In this document: positions 55,282 to 63,970 of the stretch, piece by piece
Layout: each line of letters starts with the position of its first letter
Numbering within the stretch: position 1 is the first letter of the stretch
Origin: CADEDH01 sp041394285
Lineage (GTDB): Bacteria > Actinomycetota > Acidimicrobiia > Acidimicrobiales > SZUA-35
Assembly: GCA_041394285.1 (NCBI GenBank)
Contig: JAWKIL010000001.1
Span: 62,001-126,000, forward strand
DNA length: 64,000 bases
Direction: 5' to 3'
Made by a program: the position numbers and the translations under genes
Notes under the pieces: generated by a model
Database searches by the model: none
What the model was told of the DNA's origin: nothing
Seen by the model: only the letters and a program-made list of their open reading frames with translations

Positions 55282-55385
55282 GTCGCACGAAAATCGCGCC
55301 CCACCGCCGTTCTGCGTCACGTTTCCACCGGGTTCCGCAGGTTTCGCGACGCACTTCGTCCCCGTGTCGCGATTTTCGTGGCACC
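55282..55385. repeat. ~104-bp imperfect palindromic intergenic repeat, copy B
   Basis: Aligns without gaps to 27501-27604. The ends pair (ACGAAAATCGCG at the left with CGCGATTTTCGT at the right). It lies between sigA and tRNA-Asn. Copies A and B flank nearly 28 kb of core genome and are both intergenic. Confidence 0.6.
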
Positions 55386-55436
55386 GTTCGGCCCAGCGCC
55401 GCCGGAATCTGGCGCCGGAACGCCGCCCGGCCTTGC

Positions 55437-55442
55437 TATCCT
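55437..55442 (+). promoter_or_regulatory. Candidate -10 element for tRNA-Asn
   Basis: TATCCT lies 11 nt before the mature 5' end of the tRNA, a correct distance for a short leader. No clear -35 hexamer is found 17 nt upstream. Confidence 0.4.
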
Positions 55443-55453
55443 CAGGACTTCCT

Positions 55454-55529
55454 TCCGGGGTAGCTCAGTTGGCAGAGCAACTGACTGTTAATCAGTGGGT
55501 CGTGAGTTCGAGCCTCACCCCCGGAGCCA
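55454..55529 (+). tRNA. tRNA-Asn (anticodon GTT), CCA encoded
   Basis: A 73-nt body plus encoded CCA. The acceptor TCCGGGG pairs with CCCCGGA. The anticodon stem ACTGA/TCAGT closes the loop CTGTTAA with anticodon GTT at 55487-55489, and the T-arm has GTTCGAG. It is the probable integration target of the element that follows: the 3' half would form the attL core. No second copy of the 3' end is found inside the window. Confidence 0.96.
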
Positions 55530-55562
55530 CATCTGACCAGGGCAAATGCGAGCGGCTGGCAG

Positions 55563-56423
55563 ATGTCGTCGGTCGATCAGGCCGCAGATCCAGGAATCAT
55601 CCAGGAAATCGCTAGCCTCATGCCTCTTGTAGCCACTGGTTACCAGCCCGACTGGACGATCGCCGATCAGCGGCTCCGAGTTGGGCTCAGGTTCCTCGTC
55701 GCTGCCGAAGCATCCGGTGCCACCGCAGACCAGGTCGACGCGTTCGTCGAAGACGTCATCTCCGCTGACGGGTGGGCCGACGCTATCGGCACCAGGTTCT
55801 ACGTACAGCTACTCCGACGGCAGGTCCCTGTATCCCAACGCCTGGAGTCGCTCGGCTGGGCGCTCAACGACGGAAGCAGGCTGTACCCGTCCTCTCTCGG
55901 GCGTGCCTTAGCTGATCAAACTCGACGAGAGGCCTCGGAGGTCGTGACCTCCGAGCGTCCGGAGCTTACTGACGTTGTGCTGGAAGGCGACGACCCGATG
56001 GTGTGGCCAGCGATTATCACAAGGCTGGCATCGCTCAAGCCGTACCTGCTGCTCGATCCGTACTTCGACTGGACCCTACTTCAACGACTTCGATCGACTC
56101 GCCTATCCCGGTTGCTTGTAGGTGACGAGATTAAGAGGGATGGCCGACTTGCTGGCCTGGAAAATGCGATGCCTATTGTCGCAGTCGACTGGTCTGTGCC
56201 GATTGAGGTTCGCGTCGCTGACAAAGGTGTTCTGCATGATCGATTCATCATGGATGATCACGAACTCTGGACAATCGGCACGTCGCTGAATCGCCTGGGC
56301 AAGTCCATGACCTTGCTTTCCAAACCGCAGACAGGCGCAAGCCAGGTGCGCAATGAGCTTGAGCGGATATGGAATTGTTCACGGATCCTGTGGCCTCAAC
56401 AGGTCGGCGACGGCGACAGCTAG
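55563..56423 (+). CDS. Phospholipase-D-like motif protein (element cargo)
   Basis: 286 aa. The C-terminal part shows LHDRFIMDD and GTSLN, which fit HxRx4Dx6GTSxN (His225, Arg227, Asp232, Gly239-Asn243), a PLD/HKD active-site pattern with Lys replaced by Arg. Only one HKD copy is present, as in dimeric PLD-like nucleases. LLLDPYFDWTLLQRL (162-176) fits the preceding PLD strand. The N-terminal ~130 residues are helical and unrecognised. Visibly lower G+C than the core genes. It sits between the tRNA and int, and its 3' end overlaps the int 3' end by 45 bp. A defence or stabilisation role is inference. Confidence 0.7.
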   Translation: MSSVDQAADPGIIQEIASLMPLVATGYQPDWTIADQRLRVGLRFLVAAEASGATADQVDAFVEDVISADGWADAIGTRFYVQLLRRQVPVSQRLESLGWALNDGSRLYPSSLGRALADQTRREASEVVTSERPELTDVVLEGDDPMVWPAIITRLASLKPYLLLDPYFDWTLLQRLRSTRLSRLLVGDEIKRDGRLAGLENAMPIVAVDWSVPIEVRVADKGVLHDRFIMDDHELWTIGTSLNRLGKSMTLLSKPQTGASQVRNELERIWNCSRILWPQQVGDGDS

Positions 56424-57536
56424 CGATAAATCTGCGTCATCTACTCTGCCCGTATAGTGGCGCCGAGCCACCGACGGATCGTGCCCAGCTCGCAGCGCCA
56501 CTTGCACCGCTGAGAAGCCCGCCTCCTGCCCGTAGGTTTCCATGAACTTTCGGAGGGTGTGGAAGCTCAGGCGATCCAGGCCCTCCCGCATGGCGAGCCG
56601 CTTGAAGAACAACGTAACCGCCCCCGGCCGCCACGGGTCGCCTGCATCGAGCGCATCCGAGAACAGGTACGGATCGCCGACAAGCTCGACACCACCGATC
56701 GCCGCCCGCTCTTCCAAGGTCGACCGCTGAGCCTCGATCAACTTGACCGTGTCGGGATCCAGAGCGACCTGCCTGATCCGCCGATTCTTCGTCGGTGCCT
56801 CAATGAGGCCCTGGCCCTCGATCTCAACGACCGCTCTCGACACGACCAACGCCTGGCGGTTCAGGTCGATATCTCGGTCGAACCGCAACGCACAGATCTC
56901 GCCCCGCCGCAGCCCGGTCGTGGCGGCCAGAAAGATGACCCGGCCGTACTCCGGCCGCTTCGATCCCTCAGCAGCGGCGATTAGCCGACGGACCTCCTCC
57001 GGCGTCGGCACCACAGGCACCGAGTTCACCGCCGACGGAGGCTCTGCCCACTGCGCCGGATTCGAGTCCCGCCACCCCCACCGGCAGGCCTGGGTCATCA
57101 TTGCTGAGATAGTTGCGTGGATCTGGTAGAGCGACCGAGGGGCCAGCCCCCTCCGCTGATGAGCCCCGTACAAGTCCGTCAGCATCCGTGTCGTCACCTT
57201 CGACACCTTCATCGACCCCAGCGTCGGCCCGATGTTGTGACGGTACGTCTGCCGGTAGTTGTTGATCGTCTTGGCCGACCGGCCTTTGCGCTCCAGCTCT
57301 GCCAGCCACTGCTCATGCAGCTCCGCCACGGTGGTCCCCGAGCCTCGGTGCAAGCCCCGCTCCACCTCCGCCAGCAGCTCGGCTCGCACCTTCACCGCCT
57401 GCGAGTAGGACCCACGCACCGTCCGACTGATCTGCCGGTACCTTCCGCTCACTGGATCGCGGCCAGCCTGTACGTAGACCTCCCACCGGCCGGGCGAAAG
57501 CTCCCGAATGCCGGGCACCCTACGCTGCTTGGCCAT
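56379..57536 (-). CDS. int: Tyrosine-type site-specific integrase
   Basis: 385 aa from the ATG at 57536 (GGGAGGCGGGGG precedes it; another in-frame ATG at 57575 is less likely). N-terminal arm-binding domain (WEVYVQAGRDPVSGRYRQIS), SAM-like core-binding domain, and a catalytic domain with Arg210 (TTGLRRGE), Lys250, HTLR (326-329), His352 (AGHDPS) and nucleophile Tyr361 (RRHYTG). All catalytic residues are present, so it should be active. It faces the tRNA, as expected for an integrase using the tRNA as attB. It overlaps the excisionase gene by 17 nt. Confidence 0.93.
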   Translation of the reverse strand: MAKQRRVPGIRELSPGRWEVYVQAGRDPVSGRYRQISRTVRGSYSQAVKVRAELLAEVERGLHRGSGTTVAELHEQWLAELERKGRSAKTINNYRQTYRHNIGPTLGSMKVSKVTTRMLTDLYGAHQRRGLAPRSLYQIHATISAMMTQACRWGWRDSNPAQWAEPPSAVNSVPVVPTPEEVRRLIAAAEGSKRPEYGRVIFLAATTGLRRGEICALRFDRDIDLNRQALVVSRAVVEIEGQGLIEAPTKNRRIRQVALDPDTVKLIEAQRSTLEERAAIGGVELVGDPYLFSDALDAGDPWRPGAVTLFFKRLAMREGLDRLSFHTLRKFMETYGQEAGFSAVQVALRAGHDPSVARRHYTGRVDDADLSLAVAVADLLRPQDP

Positions 57537-57750
57537 CCCCCGCCTCCCACGAGTCCACCAACCGCTCCAACGCACTCAGCGGAACGAGGATCCGTCCTCC
57601 AAGAGTCACGCTCGGCAGCTCACCGGACCGCACGCACCGGTAGGCCATCGTCCGCCCGATACCGAGCATCCTCGCCGCCTCCGCCACCGACACAGCCAAC
57701 TGGCGCCGCTCTGGCCGGCCCGCCTTCCTCTCCATGTCGTCCGCTGTCAT
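57520..57750 (-). CDS. xis: Excisionase-like helix-turn-helix (MerR/AlpA type) protein
   Basis: 76 aa. AVSVAEAARMLGIGRTMAYR is a winged HTH of the excisionase/'helix-turn-helix domain 17' family, followed by SGELPSVTLGGRILVPLSALE. It is immediately upstream of and overlaps int, the classical xis-int arrangement, and would direct excision. The ATG at 57750 follows a GTGAGGGGG purine run; the frame is open to 57801. Confidence 0.85.
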   Translation of the reverse strand: MTADDMERKAGRPERRQLAVSVAEAARMLGIGRTMAYRCVRSGELPSVTLGGRILVPLSALERLVDSWEAGDGQAA

Positions 57751-57755
57751 CCCCC

Positions 57756-58040
57756 TCACCACCACCGGTACTTGTTCAGTTCTCGTGCGATAGCCAACCA
57801 ATCGACCTGGTCCAAATCCGGTACATCAGCCATCACCACCTGGTCGTCCCGCAACTCCCGAAAGAGGTCGTACAGCTCGCCAGTGTTCCGGCGAAGCCAC
57901 TCCGCCGACTCCTCCTGCGAATCGGTGAAGATGCCAGCCGTATCGAGCTGAACCTTCAACGCGTACTCCTCCGCTTCCCCTCCACGAATGAACGTCAGCA
58001 TCCTGGCCGTCGGGTCGCCCGCCAACCGCTCGTCACCCAT
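57756..58040 (-). CDS. Small acidic protein of unknown function in the rep-xis interval
   Basis: 94 aa, rich in Asp/Glu, with LTFIRGGEAEEYALKVQLDT and LDQVDWLAIARELNKYRWW at the C-terminus. No family recognised. GGAAGGAG lies 7 nt before the ATG, and the start overlaps the rep stop by 8 nt, so it is coupled to the rep reading frame. Its position between rep and xis fits the accessory ORF seen in AICE modules. Confidence 0.68.
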   Translation of the reverse strand: MGDERLAGDPTARMLTFIRGGEAEEYALKVQLDTAGIFTDSQEESAEWLRRNTGELYDLFRELRDDQVVMADVPDLDQVDWLAIARELNKYRWW

Positions 58041-59634
58041 GTTCGGTCTCCTTCCTGGTCTTTGTCTCAGCCCGCACCCGGGCTCGGAACTGGCGAATGG
58101 CCGCCTGGGCCACGGTCATGTTGACCACCGGGCCGGCCCAGCGTCCGCCTTCGCCTGGTCGGGGGTTTGCCCATTGCATGCGTTGTCGTCCGTCGTCGTC
58201 GACCACGTTGATCGTCCGTCCGGTTTGTCGTTCGACGGCGGCCACTAGGGCGTAGATCTCGGCGCCGGCCTCGATCAGCTGGCGGAGTTCGGCCACGCCG
58301 CTGGCCCGGTCGATCTGGTCGAACACCTCACCGTCGACCACGACCACCGTGTCGGCGTCGGTGGCTTCCTCGGCGAGGGTTTCGTCGTCGGCTTCGGTGA
58401 TCCCGTACCGCTGGCACAGACCTCGGGAGTAGGAGATCGATCGCCGGCCATGAGTGGCAGCGACGCATTCCCTCCACAGGGCGAAGTCGATCGCCTCACC
58501 GTTGGTCACTGCATCCAAGCCGATCTGCCACGCCGAGCCCGGGATACGTTGCGGCCTCGTTTGATGTCGGAGCGGGCCCGGCTCCAGTTCGATTTTGGAC
58601 ACGTAGTTCCCGATCCCTTCTCCGTCTCGGATGATGACGGTGGTGACGCCGTAGTACTGGTGGACGGTCCGCCCGAACTGGGTGACCTGGAACGCCCACA
58701 ACTCCCGATCCGCAGCGCAGGACTTTAAGGTCGCCGCCGTCGAAGTCGTCATGGGAAGATCGGCTTGTCGGGGAGGAGGGCGATGTGGTGGTGGGGGTGC
58801 CACCACCCGTTGGCGAACGAGTGGGTGACCTCGGTGACACGGATGAACCCGGTGACGCCGTGGCGTTCAAGTCAGGCGTCGCCACCGTCGGGTCTTGACC
58901 ATCTTGCGCCAGGCCGTCATCCCGTCGTCGAACGCCGCCAGCGCCCGTTCGTCGCGGGTGTGGGAGTTGGTGAGCGTCACGAACACCGCACCGCCGCCGC
59001 TTTCGAGGTGGAGGCGGAGGATGGTCGATCTCTTCCGCCCGGGCGGCCCGGATCTTGGCGGCGCAGTGCCCGCAAGCCCACGGTGACCCGCAGGTCTCCA
59101 GACCCCGGACGGTGGCTCGGCCGTCGGCGTCTCGGGCGAAGGTGACCGTGGTGTCCCAGTGCATGCCAGGACCCGCACCGGTACTCGGGCGGCCCCACAC
59201 CAGTGTCTTCGTCCTTGGTCGGGCCGAACGGGCCCGGTTCAACGTCTGCAGAGCCCGCAGCTCGTCAGGCCGCTCGACCCGACGTTGCGCCGCTGCGGCT
59301 GGATCCTTGACCGCTATGCGGCCCGACTTGCAAGACGACGCCGGCTCACCTGCTCACCCCTTCCGTGTCGGTCGATTTCAACCGTTGCCTGCAGATTACC
59401 AAGCCAGGCCACCCGGCCGCCCAGGTCGGCCGGGGTGGTTGAAGGGGTGGGGGAGAGTGTATTCGACTTCGTCGACCCGCCTACGGGGCGGCCGGTCGCC
59501 TCGGCGGGACTCCGTCCCGCCGGGCGCCGTCCGCCCATGGGGTGGTGAGCAGCAGGGCCGTCGCCCCTCGTGTCGTCGGGCACCTCGGCGGTGCCGCCCA
59601 AAGAGCTGCGCTCGTCGTCCGCGTTCGTCGTCAT
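58033..59634 (-). pseudogene. Replication initiator (actinobacterial AICE/plasmid Rep), broken by frameshifts
   Basis: Pieces of one Rep protein lie in order in different frames: TCGSPWACGHCAAKIRAARAEE (N-terminal zinc-ribbon-like, near 59075), GGGAVFVTLTNSHTRDERAL (58990), VTGFIRVTEVTHSF and WHPHHHIALLPDKP (58800-58850), the His-rich HUH metal motif, then EGIGNYVSKIELE (58600), the Tyr/Lys catalytic motif 3, and a C-terminal WQIGLDAV domain. They join if single bases are added or removed near 59018, 58880 and 58740. The 5' end is uncertain; a frame starting at an ATG at 59634 may be the N-terminus. As sequenced it cannot make a full Rep. Confidence 0.8.
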
Positions 59635-60004
59635 CAGCTCTCCAGCATTGGCCGTCCCCGGGACCGCCAGCGAGGCGGAGTGAAGTCGGTGGCCGGGTGT
59701 TGGTCGGTCGGTGGTCAGGTGGGCGCATGTCTCCTCGATCGGTGGTCATTCCGGTAACGACGCTGGCGGTCGGCAATTCGTCCGGCTGGTGGGGGCAGGG
59801 TGGCTGTGGGGGGTGCCGAGGGTTCGGGTCGGTCGGTTTCCCACCGGTTCCGCTGCGTCAAGGGCACGGGACAAACTTCGCCCCCCACGCCCGCCACCTC
59901 GACGGCCAGGTGCAGGTGGTGCCGGTCTGGGTCGGGTGTCGGCGAACTTTGTCCCTCTTCGGCCCTTGACCCACCGGCCCCGGCGGGTGGTGGGTGCGGC
60001 CAGT
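59635..60004. other. 370 bp without a recognisable gene
   Basis: Only Arg/Pro-rich shadow frames are present on both strands, none with a convincing start or domain. It lies just upstream of rep, a plausible place for a replication origin, but I see no iteron array or AT-rich region. Confidence 0.5.
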
Positions 60005-60038
60005 CCGAAGAACGGAGTTCTTCGGCTCGGATCGAGCC
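60005..60038. terminator. Tandem hairpins downstream of a minus-strand operon
   Basis: CCGAAGAAC (60005-60013) pairs perfectly with GTTCTTCGG (60017-60025), loop GGA. It is immediately followed by GGCTCG-GAT-CGAGCC (60024-60038), so the two cannot both be complete at once. They lie just past the stop of the 131-aa gene. Confidence 0.55.
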
Positions 60039-60089
60039 CAAGGGCTGCGAGTGTGAGCGATCGACGTCGACCGATGGCGGGGGTGATGG

Positions 60090-60485
60090 TCACGGCTGTT
60101 CTCCCTGGTTCGGCTGGTGGTGGAAGGCGTGGCGGTCGGAGTCGCTCCACCACAGGGCCAGATCGTCGTCGACCCAGTACTCCCAGCGGCCTCGCTCCGG
60201 CTGGCCGTCTGCGCCCTCGGCCCACCCGTCGGCGTTCCACCGCACGCTGATCCCGTCAGATGGCTCGGGCCCGGTCACTGGTCTGCTCCTGGGTTGTCCC
60301 AGGCAGTCCCAGCGGTCGGCCCAGCCGGTGGCGGTGGTGTCGAGCTGGTCGACCAGGGCGGGGTCGGCGGGGAACCCACCGCGGGACACCCACAGGGAGT
60401 AGTCGGTCAGGCCGGTGATTGCTGCGTAGTCGTCGTCGGCGTCGAGCCCGGCGATGGCCAGGCGGAGCGCTTCATCGGGATCCAT
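60090..60485 (-). CDS. Small acidic hypothetical protein
   Basis: 131 aa, starting MDPDEALRLAIAGLDADDDY, with tryptophan-rich ERGRWEYWVDDDLALWWSDS near the end. No family recognised. GGAAGGAGG precedes the ATG at an ideal distance, and the start overlaps by TGATG the stop of the truncated upstream frame, so it was the last gene of an operon now cut by the IS. Confidence 0.7.
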   Translation of the reverse strand: MDPDEALRLAIAGLDADDDYAAITGLTDYSLWVSRGGFPADPALVDQLDTTATGWADRWDCLGQPRSRPVTGPEPSDGISVRWNADGWAEGADGQPERGRWEYWVDDDLALWWSDSDRHAFHHQPNQGEQP

Positions 60486-60623
60486 CACCCCTCCTTCCGG
60501 TTGTTCGTGGCCGGTCGGTCGGTGGGGGTTTGTAGTGCGCACTGCAGCGGCGGGGCGGTGGTTGTGATGTGCACGACAACACCGGGCGGGAGGGTGCGGG
60601 TGGCTTGGATGAGAACGACGGTC
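60485..60623 (-). pseudogene. 3' remnant of a gene interrupted by the IS21-family element
   Basis: The last ~45 codons (TVVLIQATRTLPPGVVVHIT ... ATNNRKEG-stop) remain in frame up to the exact IS boundary at 60624 and end in a TGATG overlap with the next gene. The remainder should lie beyond 63061. Confidence 0.5.
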
Positions 60624-60729
60624 TGATCTGGCCCCACTTGGGGGTGTTGCGCTGGTCTGAGTTGGCCCCACCTGGTCTTCTGATCCGTACCTTGCCGTGT
60701 GGCGTTGCCGCTCGGTGAGGGGAAAACGA

Positions 60730-62267
60730 TTGTCCAAGGTGGAGTTGTACGAGCAGATCCGACTGGCTCGTCGGGACGAGGCCTGAGCGTTCGGGGTTGG
60801 CGACCCGGTTCGGGGTGCATCGCCGTGACGTGCGTGCGGCGTTGCTCTCCACCGGAGCCGGCTCAGCGCAAGGTCCCGCAGCGGGCGGCCCCGTTGACCG
60901 GGGTGTGGCATGGCTGGATCCGTGAGGTCTTGGTGGCTGACCGTGACGCTCCTCGCAAGCGGCGCCACACCTTGAAACGGATCGGGACCGCCTCGCTGAG
61001 GCACGGCGTGTTGATCTCGGAGTCGCAGTGCCGGGCCGTGGTGGCCCCGGCTGCGGGTCGAGGTAAGCGGCGCAGGTCGGCACACCGGCGAAGGTGTTCG
61101 TTCCTCAGACCCGGCTGCCGGGGGCGGAGGGCGAGGTCGATTGGGGCCAGTTCGGCGCGGTGATCGGCGGGGTGACCGTGACGTTGCATCTGTTCTCGAT
61201 AACAGTTTGGCGTTCTCCAGCCGGGCGTTCCACCGGGCTTATGTGAACGAGGCGCAGGAGTCGTTCACGATGCCCACGTCCGGGCCTTCGAACTTCGAGG
61301 GTGTCCCCGCCGGGTCCGCTACGACAACTTGAAGACCGCGGTGGTCAAGATCTTGGAGGGCCGGAACCGGACCGAGAACGACAGTTCGTGGCGCTCCGCT
61401 CGCACTACGGGTTCGAGTCGTTCTTCTGCGAGCCGGGCATCGACGGAGCGCACGAAGGCGGCGTTGAGGGCGACATCGGCCGGTTCCGCCGCAACCACCT
61501 CACCCCGGTCCCGGTGTTCGACACCCTCGCCGATCCTCAACGCGTTCCTCGAGGACTGCACGTCGACGCCCAGCGTTGGATCACCGGCCAGGGCCGGGCC
61601 CCGGTGACCGGGTCCAGGCTCTGGCCAGTCTGGAACGCCCGTCGATGTGGTTGCTGCCCGGGGAACGGTTCGCGGCGGTGACCCGTCTCAGCGTCCGGGT
61701 CGACACCAAATCAAGTGTGTGTCCGCCAGTGTTTCTACTCGGTCCCGGTCGCCACGTCGGCCAGCGGGTGACGGTCGAGCTGGGTGCCGAGACCGTCACC
61801 TGGCGGTCGCTGGCTGTGTCGTCGCTGCCCATGTTCGTGGGGTCCACCGGCGCAGCGAGACCCTCGACCTGGACCACTACCTCCAGAGTGCTGTGGCGTC
61901 GCCCTGGTGCCATGCCGGCCGCTACGGCGCTGTGGCCCAAGCCCGGACCACGGGCCGGTTCCGGTCCCGGCATCAACAGTTCTGGGACCTTGCCCGCCGT
62001 CGTCACGGTGACGACTGCCGGGACCCGTGCCCTGTGTGACGTGCTGCTGTTGCACCGCTACCACCACGCCGATCACGTGGTCGCGGGGATCCGGGCCGCG
62101 TTGTCGATCCGGTAGCGCACCGACCCGGCCGTGGTCGCGGTCGAGACCGACGGGCGATCGAACACCTGCAACCCGAACCGGTGGTCACCCCGGTCGAGCG
62201 GGTGCCCGACCTGTCGGTCTATGACCAGCTCCTCACCATCGAACCCCGACCAGAAAGCGGACCCTGA
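60730..62267 (+). pseudogene. istA: IstA-like DDE transposase, multiple frameshifts
   Basis: Begins at TTG 60730 (SKVELYEQIRLARRDE) after GAGGGG. Homology then hops between frames: RKVPQRAAPLTGVWHGWIRE, the DDE segments around EVDWGQF (~61130), RYDNLKTAVVKILEGRN (~61315) and GGVEGDIGRFRRNHLTPVPV (~61455), and ALCDVLLLHRYHHADHVVAG near the end. All three catalytic acidic residues survive. The stop TGA abuts the istB start. At least eight 1-nt shifts would be needed to restore one frame. Confidence 0.85.
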
Positions 62268-63011
62268 ATGACCAAGACCACGACCATCACCGACACGGCG
62301 GTCGCCATCGACGCCTGCCGCCAGTTGAACCTGACCGGTCTCGCCCCGTCCCTCGACGAACTGTTCACCGATGCCGCCCGCCGGCGGGTCTCCACCCACG
62401 TTCCTCACCGAAGCGTTCCAGATCGAGCTCGACATCCGCGCCACGAACGACGCCGGGCCGCCGAGTCCACGAAGCCCGACTGCCAAGGGTCAAGACCCTC
62501 GACGAGTTCGACCTCGACGCCAACCCGAACATCGATCCCGCCACCATCGCTCTGCTCCGCACGACGGCACGTTCATCGCCAACAACGAACCCGTCGTCCT
62601 TCTCGGCAACTCCGGCACCGGCAAGCCACCTCCTCATCGACACCTGCCTCGCCGCCGCCGGGCGGCCACCGGGTCCGCTACATCACCTGCGCGCAGCTGG
62701 CCAACGAACTGGCCGAAGCCAACGACGACCACAAACTCTCGCGTCGTGGCCCGCTACAGCCGCTACGACCTCCTCGCCATCGACGAACTCGGCTACGTCC
62801 GCCTCGACCAACACTCCGCCGAGCTTCTCTTCCAAATCCTCACCGAACGAGAAGAACGAGCCGCCATCGCCGTCGCCTCAACGCCCCATTCAGCGAATGG
62901 TCCAAAACCTTCACCGACCCCCGCCTCGCCGCCGCCGTCATCGACCGCATCACCTACCACGCCCACATCATCCAAACCGGCACCACCAGCTACCGACTCA
63001 CCAGCCGCTAA
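62268..63011 (+). pseudogene. istB: IstB-like AAA+ helper ATPase, multiple frameshifts
   Basis: Starts MTKTTTITDTAVAIDACRQL. The Walker A GNSGTGK (~62600), RYITCAQLANELAEANDD, YDLLAIDELGYVRLDQHSAE (Walker B), and terminal IIQTGTTSYRLTSR are all intact but fall in different frames. Single-base indels lie near 62397, 62457, 62560, 62625, 62660, 62742 and 62880. With those corrected, a full-length ~250-aa IstB results without any stop codon. Confidence 0.85.
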
Positions 63012-63061
63012 CCTCCCCACCACACGGGGCCAAACCAAACCAGCACCCCGGGGCCAGATCA

Positions 63062-63268
63062 AGCCAGCGAACTCAGTCAATGCCGCCTCGGTGATCCCGA
63101 GCCGCGAGCGAGCCAGCCTGCTCGACCATGCGCTTCGGCTCCGCGTCAGGAACACCTGGCAGGCGGATCATCCGATCTCCGGGCGCGAGGCCGCAAACGG
63201 GAGCCGAGCCCTCTCGTCGCGACCGTCCGCCAACTCGTCGTCCCGAGGGGAGATTCAGGACATATCTC
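63062..63268. other. Flank of the IS element; possible 5' part of the interrupted gene
   Basis: On the minus strand, frames with PDAEPKRMVEQAGSLAARD and RLARSRLGITEAALTEFAG read up to the IS end, suggesting the remaining part of the disrupted gene with a further frameshift. No complete gene fits the 207 bp. Confidence 0.35.
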
Positions 63269-63292
63269 TAACCGTTTGGATAGGGTTATGTC
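63269..63292 (+). promoter_or_regulatory. Leaderless promoter/operator of the HTH gene
   Basis: TAGGGT (63281-63286) is spaced 6 nt from the GTG start, as in actinobacterial leaderless mRNAs. It lies inside the inverted repeat TAACC-N10-GGTTA (63269-63288), a likely operator for autoregulation. The surrounding stretch is notably AT-richer than the rest of the window. Confidence 0.45.
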
Positions 63293-63970
63293 GTGGTTGT
63301 TTCGGTGACGGAAGCTGCGGATCGTCTCGGTGTCAGTTCGTTGCGGGTTCGGCAGCTCATCGCGTCTGGCCGGTTGGCGGCAGACCGGGTCGGCGGTCGG
63401 TACGTCATCGCTGAGGCCGATCTCGACCGCTTCGGCGTCCTGGCGGCCCATCGGCCTTGGAAGCCGGGCTCGGTGTGGGGTTTGTTGTGGCTCATCGAGA
63501 ACCGACCGGTTCCGTGGTTGACGGCCAAGCAGCTGCAACGGGCACGAGGTCGAGCAGAGCAAGGACTTCGGGCGCATCTCGACGTGGTGGGATCGAGAGC
63601 GGCCTCTGCCGGGTTTCGTGCCCACGGGAGCGCCATACGCCGTCTGGGGATGGATGCCCGCCTCGTCCGTTCGGGGGTGAGTGCGCTGGGGGATGTAGGG
63701 GTGGACCTCGTGGGCGGTGTCGATGAGGTCGAGGGCTACGTACGACGCAAAGACCTCGACCGGATCGCAAGTGACTATGGGCTCGTGGCCGAGCGTGCCC
63801 GCCCGAACGTGTGGTTGCACGTTGTCGACGACCCATGGCCTTTCGAGAACGGTGAGGAGGTCGCGCCGCCGTTGGTGGTGGCGTTGGATCTGCTCGATCA
63901 CGACGATGAGCGGCTGCAGCGGGCCGGCCGTGATCTGCTGTCCACGGTGCTGGGGGACGGTGCCCCATGA
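63293..63970 (+). CDS. HTH-domain protein, probable antitoxin of a nucleotidyltransferase TA pair
   Basis: 225 aa. N-terminal excisionase/MerR-type HTH (VTEAADRLGVSSLRVRQLI ... GGRYVIAEADLDRF, 1-48). The ~175-residue C-terminal part contains RKDLDRIASDYGLVAERARPNVWLHVVDD and ALDLLDHDDERLQRAGRDLL. The layout matches actinobacterial HTH proteins encoded ahead of AbiEii-like nucleotidyltransferases. The stop overlaps the next start by ATGA. An alternative is a stand-alone regulator. The gene is intact, unlike its IS neighbour. Confidence 0.7.
   Translation: MVVSVTEAADRLGVSSLRVRQLIASGRLAADRVGGRYVIAEADLDRFGVLAAHRPWKPGSVWGLLWLIENRPVPWLTAKQLQRARGRAEQGLRAHLDVVGSRAASAGFRAHGSAIRRLGMDARLVRSGVSALGDVGVDLVGGVDEVEGYVRRKDLDRIASDYGLVAERARPNVWLHVVDDPWPFENGEEVAPPLVVALDLLDHDDERLQRAGRDLLSTVLGDGAP

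Larger units (their letters stand above)
60624..63061 (+). mobile_element. IS21-family insertion sequence (istA-istB), frameshifted
   Basis: 2438 bp bounded by inverted TGATCTGGCCCC (60624-60635; complement at 63050-63061). Inner repeats TGAGTTGGCCCC (60658) and the complement of TGGTTTGGCCCC (63026-63037) form the multiple terminal repeats typical of IS21. It carries two consecutive genes, istA and istB. No target-site duplication is visible. Both genes have multiple single-base indels, so it is inactive as sequenced. Confidence 0.88.

Noticed and set aside
60617..63068. Target-site duplication of the IS21-family element
   Set aside because: Bases flanking 60624 (ACGGTC side) and 63061 (AGCCAGC side) do not match.
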